Shown piece by piece: positions 33,430 to 43,297 of a stretch of DNA of 64,000 nucleotides. The translations under genes and the position numbers were made by a program. The first letter of the stretch is position 1. The number at the start of each line of letters is the position of its first letter. The notes beneath the pieces were generated by a model that saw only the letters and a list, made by a program, of their open reading frames with translations, did not search any database and was not told the origin of the DNA. The DNA comes from Piezodorus guildinii (lineage: Eukaryota; Arthropoda; Insecta; Hemiptera; Pentatomidae): contig CM041294.1 of the NCBI GenBank assembly GCA_023052935.1, forward strand, positions 22,530,635 to 22,594,634, written 5' to 3'.

Positions 33430-34200
33430 AGAAAATAGAAATGTAGAGAAGCTACCCATCAACAGCACTCTAAAAATATTCTAAACTAGAAGGTCTCGAG
33501 GCCATCTTCTTTTTAGACGCCTCGGAGGATTATCAGGTATTGTAGAGGAAGAAAGGGATTGAAACTAATGAGTTAGAGTGGGAATGGAATTTGTCATGAA
33601 AGGAGAGTTATTTAGTTCGGGGCAAACCAGTAACATCCGGAACATTAAGGTCATTATGGATGAGTATGTTCATAACAAAGTAGGAAGCGTTGAGGATTTT
33701 ACAAAGGATTTTGGATTGTAAGAATTGGATTCACGAAGAATTCGATGGTTTAGTTGAGCACCAAAGTTCAATTCCATATGCCCAGATTGTCCTTATAATA
33801 GTCATGTAAATGAGGGGTTTGTAATTTTTTGGAAGCTTAGAAAGTTTGTATAGTGTTGAAGTAGCTGAAAATGTTTAGCAGTTTCTTGTCGTTTCAATCT
33901 TGTATGAGGATTCCAAGTAAGTTTTTTGTCAAGATGGAGAGCTAGAGAACAGATCTGTACAACAGGGACTAAAGGAGAGCTATTAAAGGAGTCTGTAGGG
34001 CAGGAATATAGGAATACGACTAAGGGTAAAGGATATTTGATGGTATTTATTGGAGTTTATTTTGATTCTCCAATTTTTACACCATTGCTCAAGGTCTCCG
34101 ATGTGGGACTGTAGAGTTTGGGGAGCAGAATTTGAATCATTATTTACTGATAACACACAATTTTCATCAGCATGGGTAAAAAGGAAGAGACTCAATTTTT
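33430..34200 (-). mobile_element. Jockey-type LINE fragment, reversed and worn
   Basis: On the minus strand, 33983-34195 encodes SHIGDLEQWCKNWRIKINSN and ISFTLSRIP, the region just after the active-site box of Jockey reverse transcriptases. It begins with a damaged version of that box (FTHADENCVLS). Downstream on the same strand, about 33640-33790, the words for GIELW, STKPSN and QSKIL appear in shifting frames. The subfamily is that of the 1751-2292 fragment. It lies in the intron before the first CUB exon. Confidence 0.65.
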
Positions 34201-34516
34201 ATTTCATAAATTCCCGAATGTGTTTTCTTTTAGTTAATGAGTATAAAACGTTTGTGTAAACATAATATAACTAAGCAGTATTATGAACCATTTTGGAAAA
34301 AACTAATGCATATACCAAACATGTCATCATACAATTATTTTTTAGTCCCTTAAAAGAAATTGTATTTTTATATCATTATTATAGTATCAGAATTGAGCTG
34401 TAGTTGTATAACACTATTATTTGGATATTAATTATTGTATTTGGTTTATGTAATAACTATCACATATATTATTTCTGTGATGTTATCCTTGAAGCTAAAG
34501 TTATGGTCTGTTCTAG

Positions 34517-34772
34517 GAGTAACACTCAGCAAGGAACTAAACATGACAATGAATGGAACAGAGGGGAGGCTGACATCACCCGGCTACCCTGAGCAGTACC
34601 CAATTGGTACAGAGCTCTGGTCCAGGCTGGAAGGCCCACCAGGACACAGGCTGGTCTTGAACTTCCTCGTTCTGGATCTAGAGCACCAGCCAGACTGCCT
34701 GTATGACTGGATCCTTCTCGACGACCCACCTACCAGGCTCTGTGGACACTACGACAAGGAGCAGCTGCAAAG
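34517..34772 (+). CDS. Host gene exon 3: first CUB domain, main part
   Basis: Acceptor 'tgttctag', donor 'gttact' (a weaker GT site). Phase 1 in, phase 2 out. The text has the CUB signature: GTEGRLTSPGYPEQYPIGTE, a hydrophobic strand HRLVLNFLVLDLE, then DCLYDWILLDD and PTRLCGHY. An N-glycosylation site (NMT, NGT) lies near the start. CUB domains bind proteins through their edge loops, often with calcium; the acidic DL/DWILLDD residues are compatible with that. Confidence 0.94.
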
Positions 34773-35072
34773 GTTACTATTTAAAAAAAAAAACTCGATC
34801 TCTACAAACCATGAACTCCAACTGTTATTGGGTTCAGTACTTATATTGACACTAACAGTTTTGCGGCTAACAACCATTCAAGGAAATTATTGAAATTAAC
34901 TTTGTCTCATTTGTCAGTGATGGACTGCATAGATATGGAGTCCATGTTTATTTGTCCTGTCCCAGATCAATGTTCACAATAAAATGATGTTATTATTTTA
35001 TTGTGCAATTCATTTTATTTTTTATCATTATAGTTTTTATTTATGTAAATGTTCCTTTAATTTTTTGAATAG

Positions 35073-35287
35073 ATTACACGTTGTGACAACATCAAATTCA
35101 GCACTCCTTCACTTCCATTCCGACTATTCAGTGTCTGGTGGCGGATTCGCTTTGGAATGGCGTGCTGTGGATGTAAATGGCTGTCCATTACAAACTACAA
35201 CTGCTAAACAGGGCGAGCTTGTAAGTCCCAACTACCCATATTTCCTCCTGTCTGGTCTTGACTGTTCCACTACGATATTAGCACCTG
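35073..35287 (+). CDS. Host gene exon 4: end of CUB 1 and start of CUB 2
   Basis: Acceptor 'ttttttgaatag', donor 'gtcagt'. Phase 2 in, phase 1 out. The first CUB closes with LLHFHSDYSVSGGGFALEWR, a textbook ending (F.SD.s..g.GF...w.). The second opens with NGCPLQTTTAKQGELVSPNY and a cysteine in GLDCST. Confidence 0.94.
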
Positions 35288-35366
35288 GTCAGTATCAAAC
35301 AGATATTTAGGTATTTTCACTATCAATTTTATAAGAAATCACTTTTCCTTTTCTAATATCTTACAG

Positions 35367-35582
35367 AAGGAAAGCGAGTTTGGTTAGAAGTGGATGACTG
35401 GGAGCTGCCGAAGGGTGGGCTGGTTGTTGACATAGGCGGGGGCGCTGGACGCCTCGTGCCCTACTCCGCAAGCAGCTTGCTCTCTGAAGGCAGTTTTGCC
35501 TCCGCTGTTGAGAGGATGCAGGTCACCTTGCGAACCGGTGACAGCCCAAAGGGTCGTGGCTATAGGGCCACCTACAAAACAG
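35367..35582 (+). CDS. Host gene exon 5: second CUB domain, second half
   Basis: Acceptor 'atatcttacag', donor 'gtttgt'; phase 1 both sides. KRVWLEVDDWELPKGGLVVD gives the central strands and MQVTLRTGD the S/T-rich strand; the domain ends GYRATYKT. It lacks the second pair of cysteines seen in many CUB domains. Codon use is notably GC-rich compared with the surrounding introns. Confidence 0.93.
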
Positions 35583-35987
35583 GTTTGTCTGAGTCAAAAT
35601 CATCATTTCTTACACACTATGAAATGATAATGATATTTTTGAAGTGGTAACAAAAAAAAAATCAACAGACTTTTACTCCAAAGTTTTTTTTTAATATAAA
35701 TTTAATCAAAAATTTGATTTAGTTAAAATGTTAGTTAAAATTCATTAGCTACTTTTTTTAATTGTATATTATTTTTATTTCTCTTATCCATAATTAACAC
35801 CCTTCTACTTAATAAGTTTATCTTTATATACTGAAAACATAATAGTTCAGTGTGCACTTTTAGAGAAACATTTAAAGAAACAATATTCTTATATTATTAA
35901 ATATTTTGGCTAAGTTAAATGATTATTGAATAATTTCTTATTTATATAATATTAGTTTGTATAATTATAAACAATGTAATATTTTAG

Positions 35988-36161
35988 TTGGTACTATTGT
36001 CGAAGAGAGGGTAGTGCAAATGACTAATGTCACAGTTGGCTTCATCCTTCATTTGAACTACCCCTTAGAGCCTCCACCTCAGACCAACTACACTTTACGA
36101 CTAATTGCTCCCATTGGATACGTTATACACCTTCAGTTTCATGAGCCACCAAGGACCAATG
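35988..36161 (+). CDS. Host gene exon 6: third, divergent CUB-like domain, first half
   Basis: Acceptor 'gtaatattttag', donor 'gtaaac'; phase 1 both sides. The strands TNYTLRLIAPIGYVIHLQFH look like the Y..W.I..P.G..I.L.F core of a CUB domain, but no cysteine is present. NVT and NYT are possible N-glycosylation sites. Calling it CUB is an inference from the pattern and from its position after two clear CUB domains. Confidence 0.85.
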
Positions 36162-36189
36162 GTAAACATTATGTAACTGTATTTATTTG

Positions 36190-36900
36190 AATAAATAATA
36201 TAATAATAATGATTTTATTTATTTGTCTTTAGAGCAATCCCCATACAAATAGAGCTGGCTGGCACAGCACAATTAATAAATTTATCACCAGCAATATATA
36301 CATTATTAATTACAATACAAAAAAATATTTAAAACAAAAACAACAAATCACATATACAGCAATAAGCATAAAGGTGCTGCTATTTCTATGATTAATTTCA
36401 TCCAACATATACGTAAATAACATAAATTAAATATAAGAATATCAATAAATAATGCAAAAAAAAATAGTGCTAAAGCAAATACTAAATCCCTACAAATTAC
36501 TAACAAGTCCCAAAACCTTTAAGAGTGATTAACATTCTGAGAAGAAATATGTTGAAATCTTATTTTAAGATTTTATCTGACAAAAATAAATAATGATTTC
36601 AGGTCTATTACGTGGGGGGGGGGGGGTTCAGCAAGCCATTTCATAAAAGCCATCAATACTCACATCATTTAATACGGGCATAAAACGGGTTCTATTTTCA
36701 TGGTATGCGGGACATCGAGCAAAAAAATGGAAAAATTCTTCCAATGCGTCTCCATCATAAACTGGGCACAGCTTCTGTGGGTCCAGACTATACTTCTGCA
36801 GGCCAACACTAACGGAGAAGGCGTACTTTCCCAACAGTCTGATCTGGGCTAAAGTCCTAACATACGCGATATTGCATCCTAACATTAGATAACTTTGCGG
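36190..36900 (-). mobile_element. LINE 3' fragment, reversed (C-terminal Cys/His region)
   Basis: On the minus strand, 36628-36885 encodes GLQKYSLDPQKLCPVYDGDA and FFHFFARCPAYHENRTRF, the cysteine-histidine motif (C...H....C) with which many I, R1 and LOA type LINEs end. Downstream on that strand comes about 400 bases of AT-rich 3' UTR, ending in an 'aaataaaatcattattatta' type tail at about 36190-36235. A G-run of 13 lies at 36615-36627. The element is heavily 5'-truncated and sits in the intron between exons 6 and 7. Confidence 0.6.
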
Positions 36901-37132
36901 AAGGATGTGTCAGCAAAGACCTTATTTGTACCACGGGCTATAGGTCGACTCTTGGTGCATGGCTATATCCTTCATTCTTATATATTTGCAGTAGCCCTCC
37001 AAAATATCCCTATTTCAGGTTCTAACAGTGATCGAGTCGTTAAATAATAATTGGTCAAACATCCCAAAACTCTCAAAGAATTTCCTTAACTGGCGTGACC
37101 CATAAAAAAATTACTCTAATTATACAAACATG

Positions 37133-37248
37133 TTTTATTTGTGTGCTTATGTTGTAGGCCTTCATTGTAGGGTCTTTGAAATTCCCTAAATGAGTTAGCC
37201 CTGAGGAAGGCCCACAACATAGGCCGCAACATCAGCACACAAATAAAA
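37133..37248 (+). ncRNA. Hammerhead-ribozyme-like fold (type III layout), probably degenerate
   Basis: The order of parts is that of a hammerhead open at stem III: a long outer stem of about 20 pairs (37133-37152 with 37229-37248, one mismatch), a would-be cleavage triplet GTT at 37151-37153, a stem I region with GGC/GCC, TCATT/AATGA and TAGGG/CCCTA pairings, the core CTGAGGA at 37201-37207, a short stem II (GGCC at 37209-37212 with GGCC at 37222-37225), and GCAA at 37226-37229 where GAAA is expected. The single A-to-C change in the core should reduce or abolish cleavage. Hammerheads of this kind are known in Penelope-like and other retroelements. The call is an inference. Confidence 0.45.
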
Positions 37249-37754
37249 TAAATTGGTCTTGATACCGCACCCCAACCAACTTCTCCTTCTTATAATCTCT
37301 ACAGTCAACAATAGCTCCATTATTATAAATTTGCTATAAAATAAAAAATAATTGTACTTTGATTATATTTTTAGTATTTCAATAGTGTATATTACTGGCT
37401 CTTAAATGGATTTATGCTTTAAGCTGTTTTAGCATAATTTTAATTAAAAGGTACTTAAGTTAACTCAAGAAAACATAACGTTGTATAAAAGCAAAAGGAG
37501 AATTCAAGTTATATGTTTTTGATGGAATAAGGAAAAAGTAAACAATCATCAATTGACTGTTGATTTGAGCACCACATAACTAGTCTAAGCAGTGAGAATA
37601 GTCGAGTATACAAAAATTGTGTGCCACAGTTTCTCCTCTGATTTAAGCCAGTACTCTTGTTATTTAAGAACTATACAGAATAAAGTTTAGTTTGCAATTT
37701 CAACTAGACATTGGTTTTAATTATATTTTTTTTTTTTTTTTTTCGTTTTTCTAG

Positions 37755-37970
37755 GAGTAGAAGAAAATACTAGGGACAAATGTTCTTCAGTTGAAAATCT
37801 TATTGAAGTAATTGACCCATATGCTGATAACAATGGTAGCATATGGCTTGTCTGCCTTGCCTCACTGCCACTTACTTTTTCATCATATCTCAATAGTTTA
37901 AGGGTTAAACAAATTTATGGGGATACAATCGTAGGAATGAAGCTCAATGCCACTGTCACTGTAAAAAAAG
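37755..37970 (+). CDS. Host gene exon 7: third CUB-like domain, second half
   Basis: Acceptor 'gtttttctag' after a long T-run, donor 'gtaata'; phase 1 both sides. DKCSSVENLIEVIDPYADNN and CLASLPLTFSSYLNSLRVKQ match the second half of a CUB domain (D.leI.D.......C.......f.S..N.L.v). Two cysteines and NGS and NAT sites are present. AT-rich codon use, unlike exons 3 to 5. Confidence 0.9.
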
Positions 37971-38135
37971 GTAATAGCAAATTTTTTCTCTTTTTGTTTT
38001 TGACAATATTCATATTTTACTCATTTATGTTTGTATATAAAATATCCCTACCATCATCTTTGTATAGTACATAAATTTAAAAAAATATTCTAGGTTTATA
38101 TCTATGGTCAATTATCGGTTTTGTTTTTTTATTAG

Positions 38136-38273
38136 ATCCTGCCTATAAACTGAAACTAAAAAATCCAGAGATGCCAGTTGAAAGCTGTAACCCAAATCCT
38201 TGTGAAAATGGTGGAAAATGTTTGCCATCGCAAGTGGGAAAGCATTCTTGTCAATGTGTGGGACATTTTACTG
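38136..38273 (+). CDS. Host gene exon 8: first EGF-like domain
   Basis: Acceptor 'tttttttattag', donor 'gtaaaa'; phase 1 both sides. SCNPNPCENGGKCLPSQ and HSCQCVGHFTG give five of six EGF cysteines; the sixth (FLC) is supplied by the next exon. EGF units here act as spacers and binding modules between CUB domains and membrane. Confidence 0.94.
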
Positions 38274-38389
38274 GTAAAATTGATAATTATCATATCTTTT
38301 AGTTATATTTTCAACCTACCATATGATCATTGAATTAATTCTTGAAAAACTTAGTCGAAAGAGGGAGGGGGTTTACTTGGAAAACAGAT

Positions 38390-41260
38390 AATTAAAACTT
38401 AGGCCCAGGTCAGCTACTTTAATCATCCACTTCTCTGCACCATAACACACGACAGGTCTAATAAGGGTCTTATATAATTTAAGTTTTGGTTGTTTCGATA
38501 GTAGGGATTTTATCATCCTTGAGAGACCATAGTACACTTTGTTGCCATACTTATTCTTCTCATTATCTCGTCACTCACCCTAACCACATTGTTTATCTCA
38601 GTGCCAAGGTCCGAGAAACGATCAACAGCTTCGAAGGTATAGCCATTACATCTTAAATCTTGTTTTCTTCTTCTTGCCTCAGAGCTTGATGCTACTATGT
38701 ATTTGGTTTTACTTTCATTCATCTCAAGACCCACTCTTTTACTTTCTTAAACAATCTTTGCTAGAATTTCCTTTAATGCCTTCTCACTTCTTGCCAGAAC
38801 CACAATGCCATCTGCATACTCAAGTATTTGACATAAGTGAGTCATTTTTATTAAATTTATTAGTTTAAACGGAACTTTAAATTCTTTTAAGGCATGATAT
38901 CTATCCACCATTAGCAGTTGATATCTATCCACCATTAGCAGTTGATATCTATCCACCATTAGCAGTTGATATCTATCCACCATTAGCAATTGATATCTAT
39001 CCACCATTAGCAGTTGATATCGATCCACCATTAGCAGTTGATATCTATCCACCATTAGCAGTTGATATCTATCCACCATTAGCAGTTGATATCTATCCAC
39101 CATTAGCAATTGATATCTATCCACCATTAGCAGTTGATATCTATCCACCATTAGCATTGATATCTATCCACCATTAGCAGTTGATATCTATCCACCATTA
39201 GCAGTTGATATCTATCCACCATTAGCAGTTGATATCTATCCACCATTAGCAGTTGATATCTATCCACCATTAGCAGTTGATATCTATCCACCATTAGCAT
39301 TGATATCTATCCACCATTAGCAGTTGATATCTATCCACCATTAGCATTGATATCTATCCACCATTAGCAATTGATATCTATCCACCATTAGCAGTTGATA
39401 TCTATCCACCATTAGCAGTTGATATCTATCCACCATTAGCAATTGATATCTATCCACCATTAGCATTGATATCTATCCACCATTAGCAATTGATATCTAT
39501 CCACCATTAGCAGTTGATATCTATCCACCATTAGCATTGATATCTATCCACCATTAGCAATTGATATCTATCCACCATTAGCAGTTGATATCTATCCACA
39601 ATTAGCAATTGATATCTGTCCACCATTAGCAATTGATATCTATCCACCATTAGCAATTGATATCTGTCCACCATTAGCAATTGTATATCTATCCACCATT
39701 AGCAATTGATATCTATCCACCATTAGCAATTGATATCTATCCACCATTAGCATTGATATCTATCCACCATTAGCAGTTGATATCTATCCACCATTAGCAG
39801 TTGATATCTATCCACCATTAGCATTGATATCTATCCACCATTAGCAATTGATATCTATCCACCATTAGCAGTTGATATCTATCCACCATTAGCAGTTGAT
39901 ATCTATCCACCATTAGCAATTGATATCTATCCACCATTAGCAGTTGATATCTATCCACCATTAGCAATTGATATCTGTCCACCATTAGAAATTTATATCT
40001 ATCCACCATTAGCAATTGATATCTATCCACCATTAGCAATTGATATCTATCCACCATTAGCAATTGATATCTATCCACCATTAGCAGTTGATATCTATCC
40101 ACCATTAGCAGTTGATATCTATCCACCATTAGCAATTGATATCTATCCACCATTAGCAATTGATATCTATCCACCATTAGCAGTTGATATCTATCCACCA
40201 TTAGCAATTGATATCTATCCACAGAATCAAAAGCCTGCTTAAAATCAATAATTAGCATATGTACATCCATATTAAGCTCATAACATTTTTCTATCACTTG
40301 TCGCAAAACAAAGATTTGATCAATAGTACCCCTGTGTTAGGCTGAAACCGCATTGGTAATTTGTGAGAATCTGTTCCGAGTAAATTTTTACTCTTGTAGT
40401 TAAAATATTTGCCAGGATTTTATATATAAATAACAATTTACAGGGATTATGCCTCTATAGTTTTGGCAATTGTCTTGTCTCCTTTTTAAAGAGCGGCAGA
40501 GTCAATCCCGAACACCATTCCTCTGGCATAGATTCATTGTTCCATATTTCAAGTATAAGATGGCAAATTCTTTGGCATAGGTACTCACCTCCATATTTAA
40601 ATATTCCACTGGTAAATTGTCCTCTCCGGGAGCTCTGTTTGACTTCAAATGATCCACAGCATCCATAAAATCTTTGTATGAAGGAGGTTCTGCATCCAGG
40701 AAAACCCTGATGTCCAAATCATCAATTGCAGTGACTTCTGTCTTAGTTACGCCTTCCTCAGTTCCGAGTACATGCTCAAAATTGTCTGCCCACCTATCCA
40801 AGATCTGTTTCTCTTCTCCAAGGAGAAGGCCCTCCTTACTGCGACAGATGTTTACTTTAGGTTTGAACCTAGTTCTCAGTTTCTTGATGGCATGATAAAA
40901 TCGTCTACTCTCATTTCTCTCGTTCAGTCCTTCCATAAGCTCTATCTTCCTTCAACCCCATGCTCTCTTTTTATTTCTATACAGCTTAATGGCCCTTTTT
41001 CTGCTATTGCGATACTTTTCTCTATTTCTTCCTGTGTCCCTTTGTAACATTACGTGCCTGTCAGTGGACTTTTGTTCAATGGTTTGGGCACACTCTTCGT
41101 CAAACCATTCACAATTTTTTGGTACCTATTTTCCCCTAGGACTAAATCAGCCATCTGATAACCTTCCTCCTTCTTGTAATACACCAAATTTAGAAAGATG
41201 CTGTCTTACATATTTAAGGAAATCCGTAAAACATAAAAGAATATCAAAAGTCAGTAATTA
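38390..41260 (-). pseudogene. RTE-like LINE reverse transcriptase, antisense, split by a huge minisatellite
   Basis: Reading right to left: EWFDEECAQTIEQKSTD near 41100 (linker), then LNERNESRRFYHAIKKLRTR and HLKSNRAPGEDNLPVEYL (fingers), then [19 protein letters not shown], which holds the first catalytic aspartate. Immediately after this point the coding sequence is replaced by about 55 copies of a 24-base unit (38895-40223). Beyond it follow ALKEFKVPFKLINLIKMT and ILEYADGIVVLARSEKAL, where the active-site YADD has become YADG, and GLEMNESKTKYIVASS. The GVKQGDPLS motif is missing. It cannot be active. It lies inside the intron between exons 8 and 9. Confidence 0.88.
38895..40223. repeat. 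Minisatellite, 24-bp unit, about 55 copies, derived from RT coding sequence
   Basis: The unit is GATATCTATCCACCATTAGC plus AGTT or AATT. Variants are interleaved: AGTT and AATT types, several 23-base units that lack one base (ATTAGCATTGATATC), a few with CTGTCC in place of CTATCC. On the minus strand one 24-base unit encodes VDRYQLLM, eight residues, so whole units keep the reverse transcriptase frame; the 23-base units break it. The first unit runs straight on from the DSVDRYQ of the enclosing RT gene, showing where the unit came from. Confidence 0.97.
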
Positions 41261-41820
41261 ACAGAATAACAGTTATAAAAACATCAGCAGGTACTATTAT
41301 TTTCCCCAAAACCAATTATTTTCTAAAAATATTTTAAGTTCTAATTTTAACATAATCTCCTCTGTATTAGATCGTGCATTGTTATAAATATTAATAAATA
41401 GTATAAAATAAAAAAAGTTCTAATTTTGCTGTTTTTCATTTTGAATGTCATTCTGCCTCTGATGTCCAACTACATTCTGAAGAGTATGAAATGACATGTT
41501 TCTATGTATATCTTTTATGTTTATTTTACTTTTTCTTCTTCTTATTATTAATTTATTTTATTTCAGACAGGTAATTATCTTGTTTTAATTATCATCCATG
41601 AAGGACAGCTTCATCCAAGATCAATCAATATATGTGTAGTGCCAATGTACCCATTAAAATAAGTCTATGCTCCTCTGTATGTTTTTTTTTACTTGACACT
41701 ATTCCCTACAAAGTTCTCCTTGAAAAAAGAAAAGTTTTTAGCATGTGTTTACTTTCATATTGTATTTTAAGTATAAAATTCACTCAATTTTATGATCTTT
41801 GGATGAAAAATATTTTTCAG
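41261..41820. other. Intron DNA before exon 9, nothing recognised
   Basis: AT-rich. A 68-codon frame at 41632-41838 runs into the exon by chance. No repeat border is seen. Confidence 0.45.
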
Positions 41821-42042
41821 GTTTTCTATGTGGTTTGACTTACTGTGAAACAGAGCCTTGTCAGTTCGGGGATTGTTCACTAACTCCTACTGGATATAAG
41901 TGCCACTGCCAACCTGGATATCTTGGTAGAACTTGTGATATTCTTCAAAAACCTTGCTCATCTAACCCATGTGATTCAAGAGGGGAGTGCATAGAGACAA
42001 ATAGAACAGCTTTTAAGTGTCGCTGTCATGCTTGGTGGGAAG
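41821..42042 (+). CDS. Host gene exon 9: end of EGF 1, EGF 2 and most of EGF 3
   Basis: Acceptor 'atatttttcag', donor 'gtatga'; phase 1 both sides. It begins with the last cysteine of EGF 1 (GFLC), then YCETEPCQFGDCSLTPTGYK and CHCQPGYLGRTC (EGF 2, six cysteines), then PCSSNPCDSRGECIETNR and FKCRCHAWWEG (EGF 3, five cysteines). The glycine-tyrosine pattern in CQPGYLGRTC is the normal EGF end. Confidence 0.95.
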
Positions 42043-42429
42043 GTATGACTTGACTTAATGTAAAGTTTAAAGCCTAGTTGAAATAAGCCATGTTTAGATT
42101 CATTAATAAGTTTTTATATTTTCATTATAATAATCTTTAATTTTTCTATATGTTTAAATTTTCCTGCTTGTAACTTTAGAGTGAATATTTTGTACATTAA
42201 TCATTTTAATTATTTATCTGTAGAACATTAAGTTCATGATCGCGGAAAACTAATTTTGCCATATTTTTATTCTGATGCTCCTGTTTATTTTTCTTAGATT
42301 TTTCCCTTTTTATTTAAATTTGCATTCCTTCCATTAAATGCTCTCACAAAAACCATTGTTCTCATGAAGGTTGAGATTGTTCAGGTGGCAGCCAATGAAT
42401 GATTACAAAAAGTAATGAAAAATATCAGT

Positions 42430-42490
42430 TGCTTCCTAACCTTTGGGTAGAGAAGCCCTGATGATAGCCCACTATGTGGGCGAAATGCTG
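42430..42490 (+). other. Second hammerhead-like core, incomplete
   Basis: CTGATGA at 42458-42464 is followed by a perfect 6-bp hairpin (GCCCAC and GTGGGC, three-base loop) and then GAAA at 42482-42485, which is the full hammerhead core around stem II. A short stem (GCTTC at 42431-42435 with GAAGC at 42452-42456) stands where stem I would be. No convincing stem III is seen, so it is probably a broken copy. Confidence 0.35.
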
Positions 42491-42616
42491 TTTTAACCAT
42501 AAATATTTCTATTATTTTTTTTTTTTTTTTTATCATTAATTGATCACGACTTGAACCATGAAATTAAATAAAAAAATTTAATTATATCAGTATCAGCAAT
42601 AATAAGCACATTAAAG

Positions 42617-42826
42617 GGGGTAATGTTGTGGCAAAAAAATCCTTGGACATGTTGTCCTTTGGAGGGGATGTAAATTGGTGGTCCAAGCACGTGGGATGTG
42701 TCAGGCACTTGTTAAAGATCTCTATCCTAATTAAATCTGGATAGGTAAAATTTCGGATTTAACTTCGCCCGATTAGCCAAAGTAGTATAAAATGCTGTTA
42801 AATGAATAAACTACAAACAACCTCAT
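42617..42826 (+). mobile_element. tRNA-derived SINE, family A, 5'-truncated
   Basis: Starts inside the body ('aaaaaaatccttggacatgt') and continues through 'gtcaggcacttgttaaagat', 'aatctggataggtaaaattt' and 'cgattagccaaagtagtata' to an AATGAATAAAC tail. It lacks the tRNA-like head. Located in the intron before exon 10. Confidence 0.72.
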
Positions 42827-43099
42827 TTCAGACCTACCTATAAAACAAAATAAATTACAATCTGGCAAAAATATAGCCAACAATTATGAACTAAACCCTT
42901 CTCCATAACCTGTTAAAAAATTCATGTAAATAGACATACAAAATATTGTTGGTTAATCAATGTTTTGGTTTAATAATTCTATTTATTTTTTAAATTGTAA
43001 TTTCTCTTTACTCGGTAGAAAATTTTCAATTTGTATATAATTCAAGAATGTGTTCTGTTTATATTTTATGATTTTTATTATTTTACATTTCTTTTGAAG

Positions 43100-43297
43100 G
43101 TCCCCGCTGTGAGAGGCGTATGATGCACATCCCATACAAACCATTGTCAGAGCGTATGTTACAGGAGCCTTTCTGGTTAGGCCTCATTACTGTCACTGTA
43201 GTTTTAGGAATTCTGGGACTATTCTGGTGTGCCAAGCGTCATTTTCCAGAGAAACTGGAGAAGTTGCTTGCTGAAGAAAATGATAGAAACAGGCCTT
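43100..43297 (+). CDS. Host gene exon 10: end of EGF 3, membrane-spanning helix, start of tail
   Basis: Acceptor 'tcttttgaag', donor 'gtatgt'; phase 1 both sides. GPRCERRMMH gives the last EGF cysteine, a short juxtamembrane stretch follows, then FWLGLITVTVVLGILGLFWC, a clear single transmembrane helix, and basic residues (AKRH) as stop-transfer signal. The tail starts with a charged helix FPEKLEKLLAEENDRN. This fixes type I topology, with the lectin, CUB and EGF domains outside. Confidence 0.95.

Noticed and set aside
34435..34893. 152-codon frame as a separate gene
   Set aside because: Its middle is CUB exon 3; the ends run through intron sequence past the splice sites.
38747..39157. A 136-codon minus-strand frame and another at 39818-40306 that read as octapeptide-repeat proteins
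   Set aside because: They are the minisatellite read in frame within a dead reverse transcriptase; 23-base units break the frame and the source is clear from the flanking RT codons.
38895..40223. CRISPR-like array of short repeats
   Set aside because: The units are directly joined without unique spacers and the DNA is eukaryotic; this is a minisatellite.
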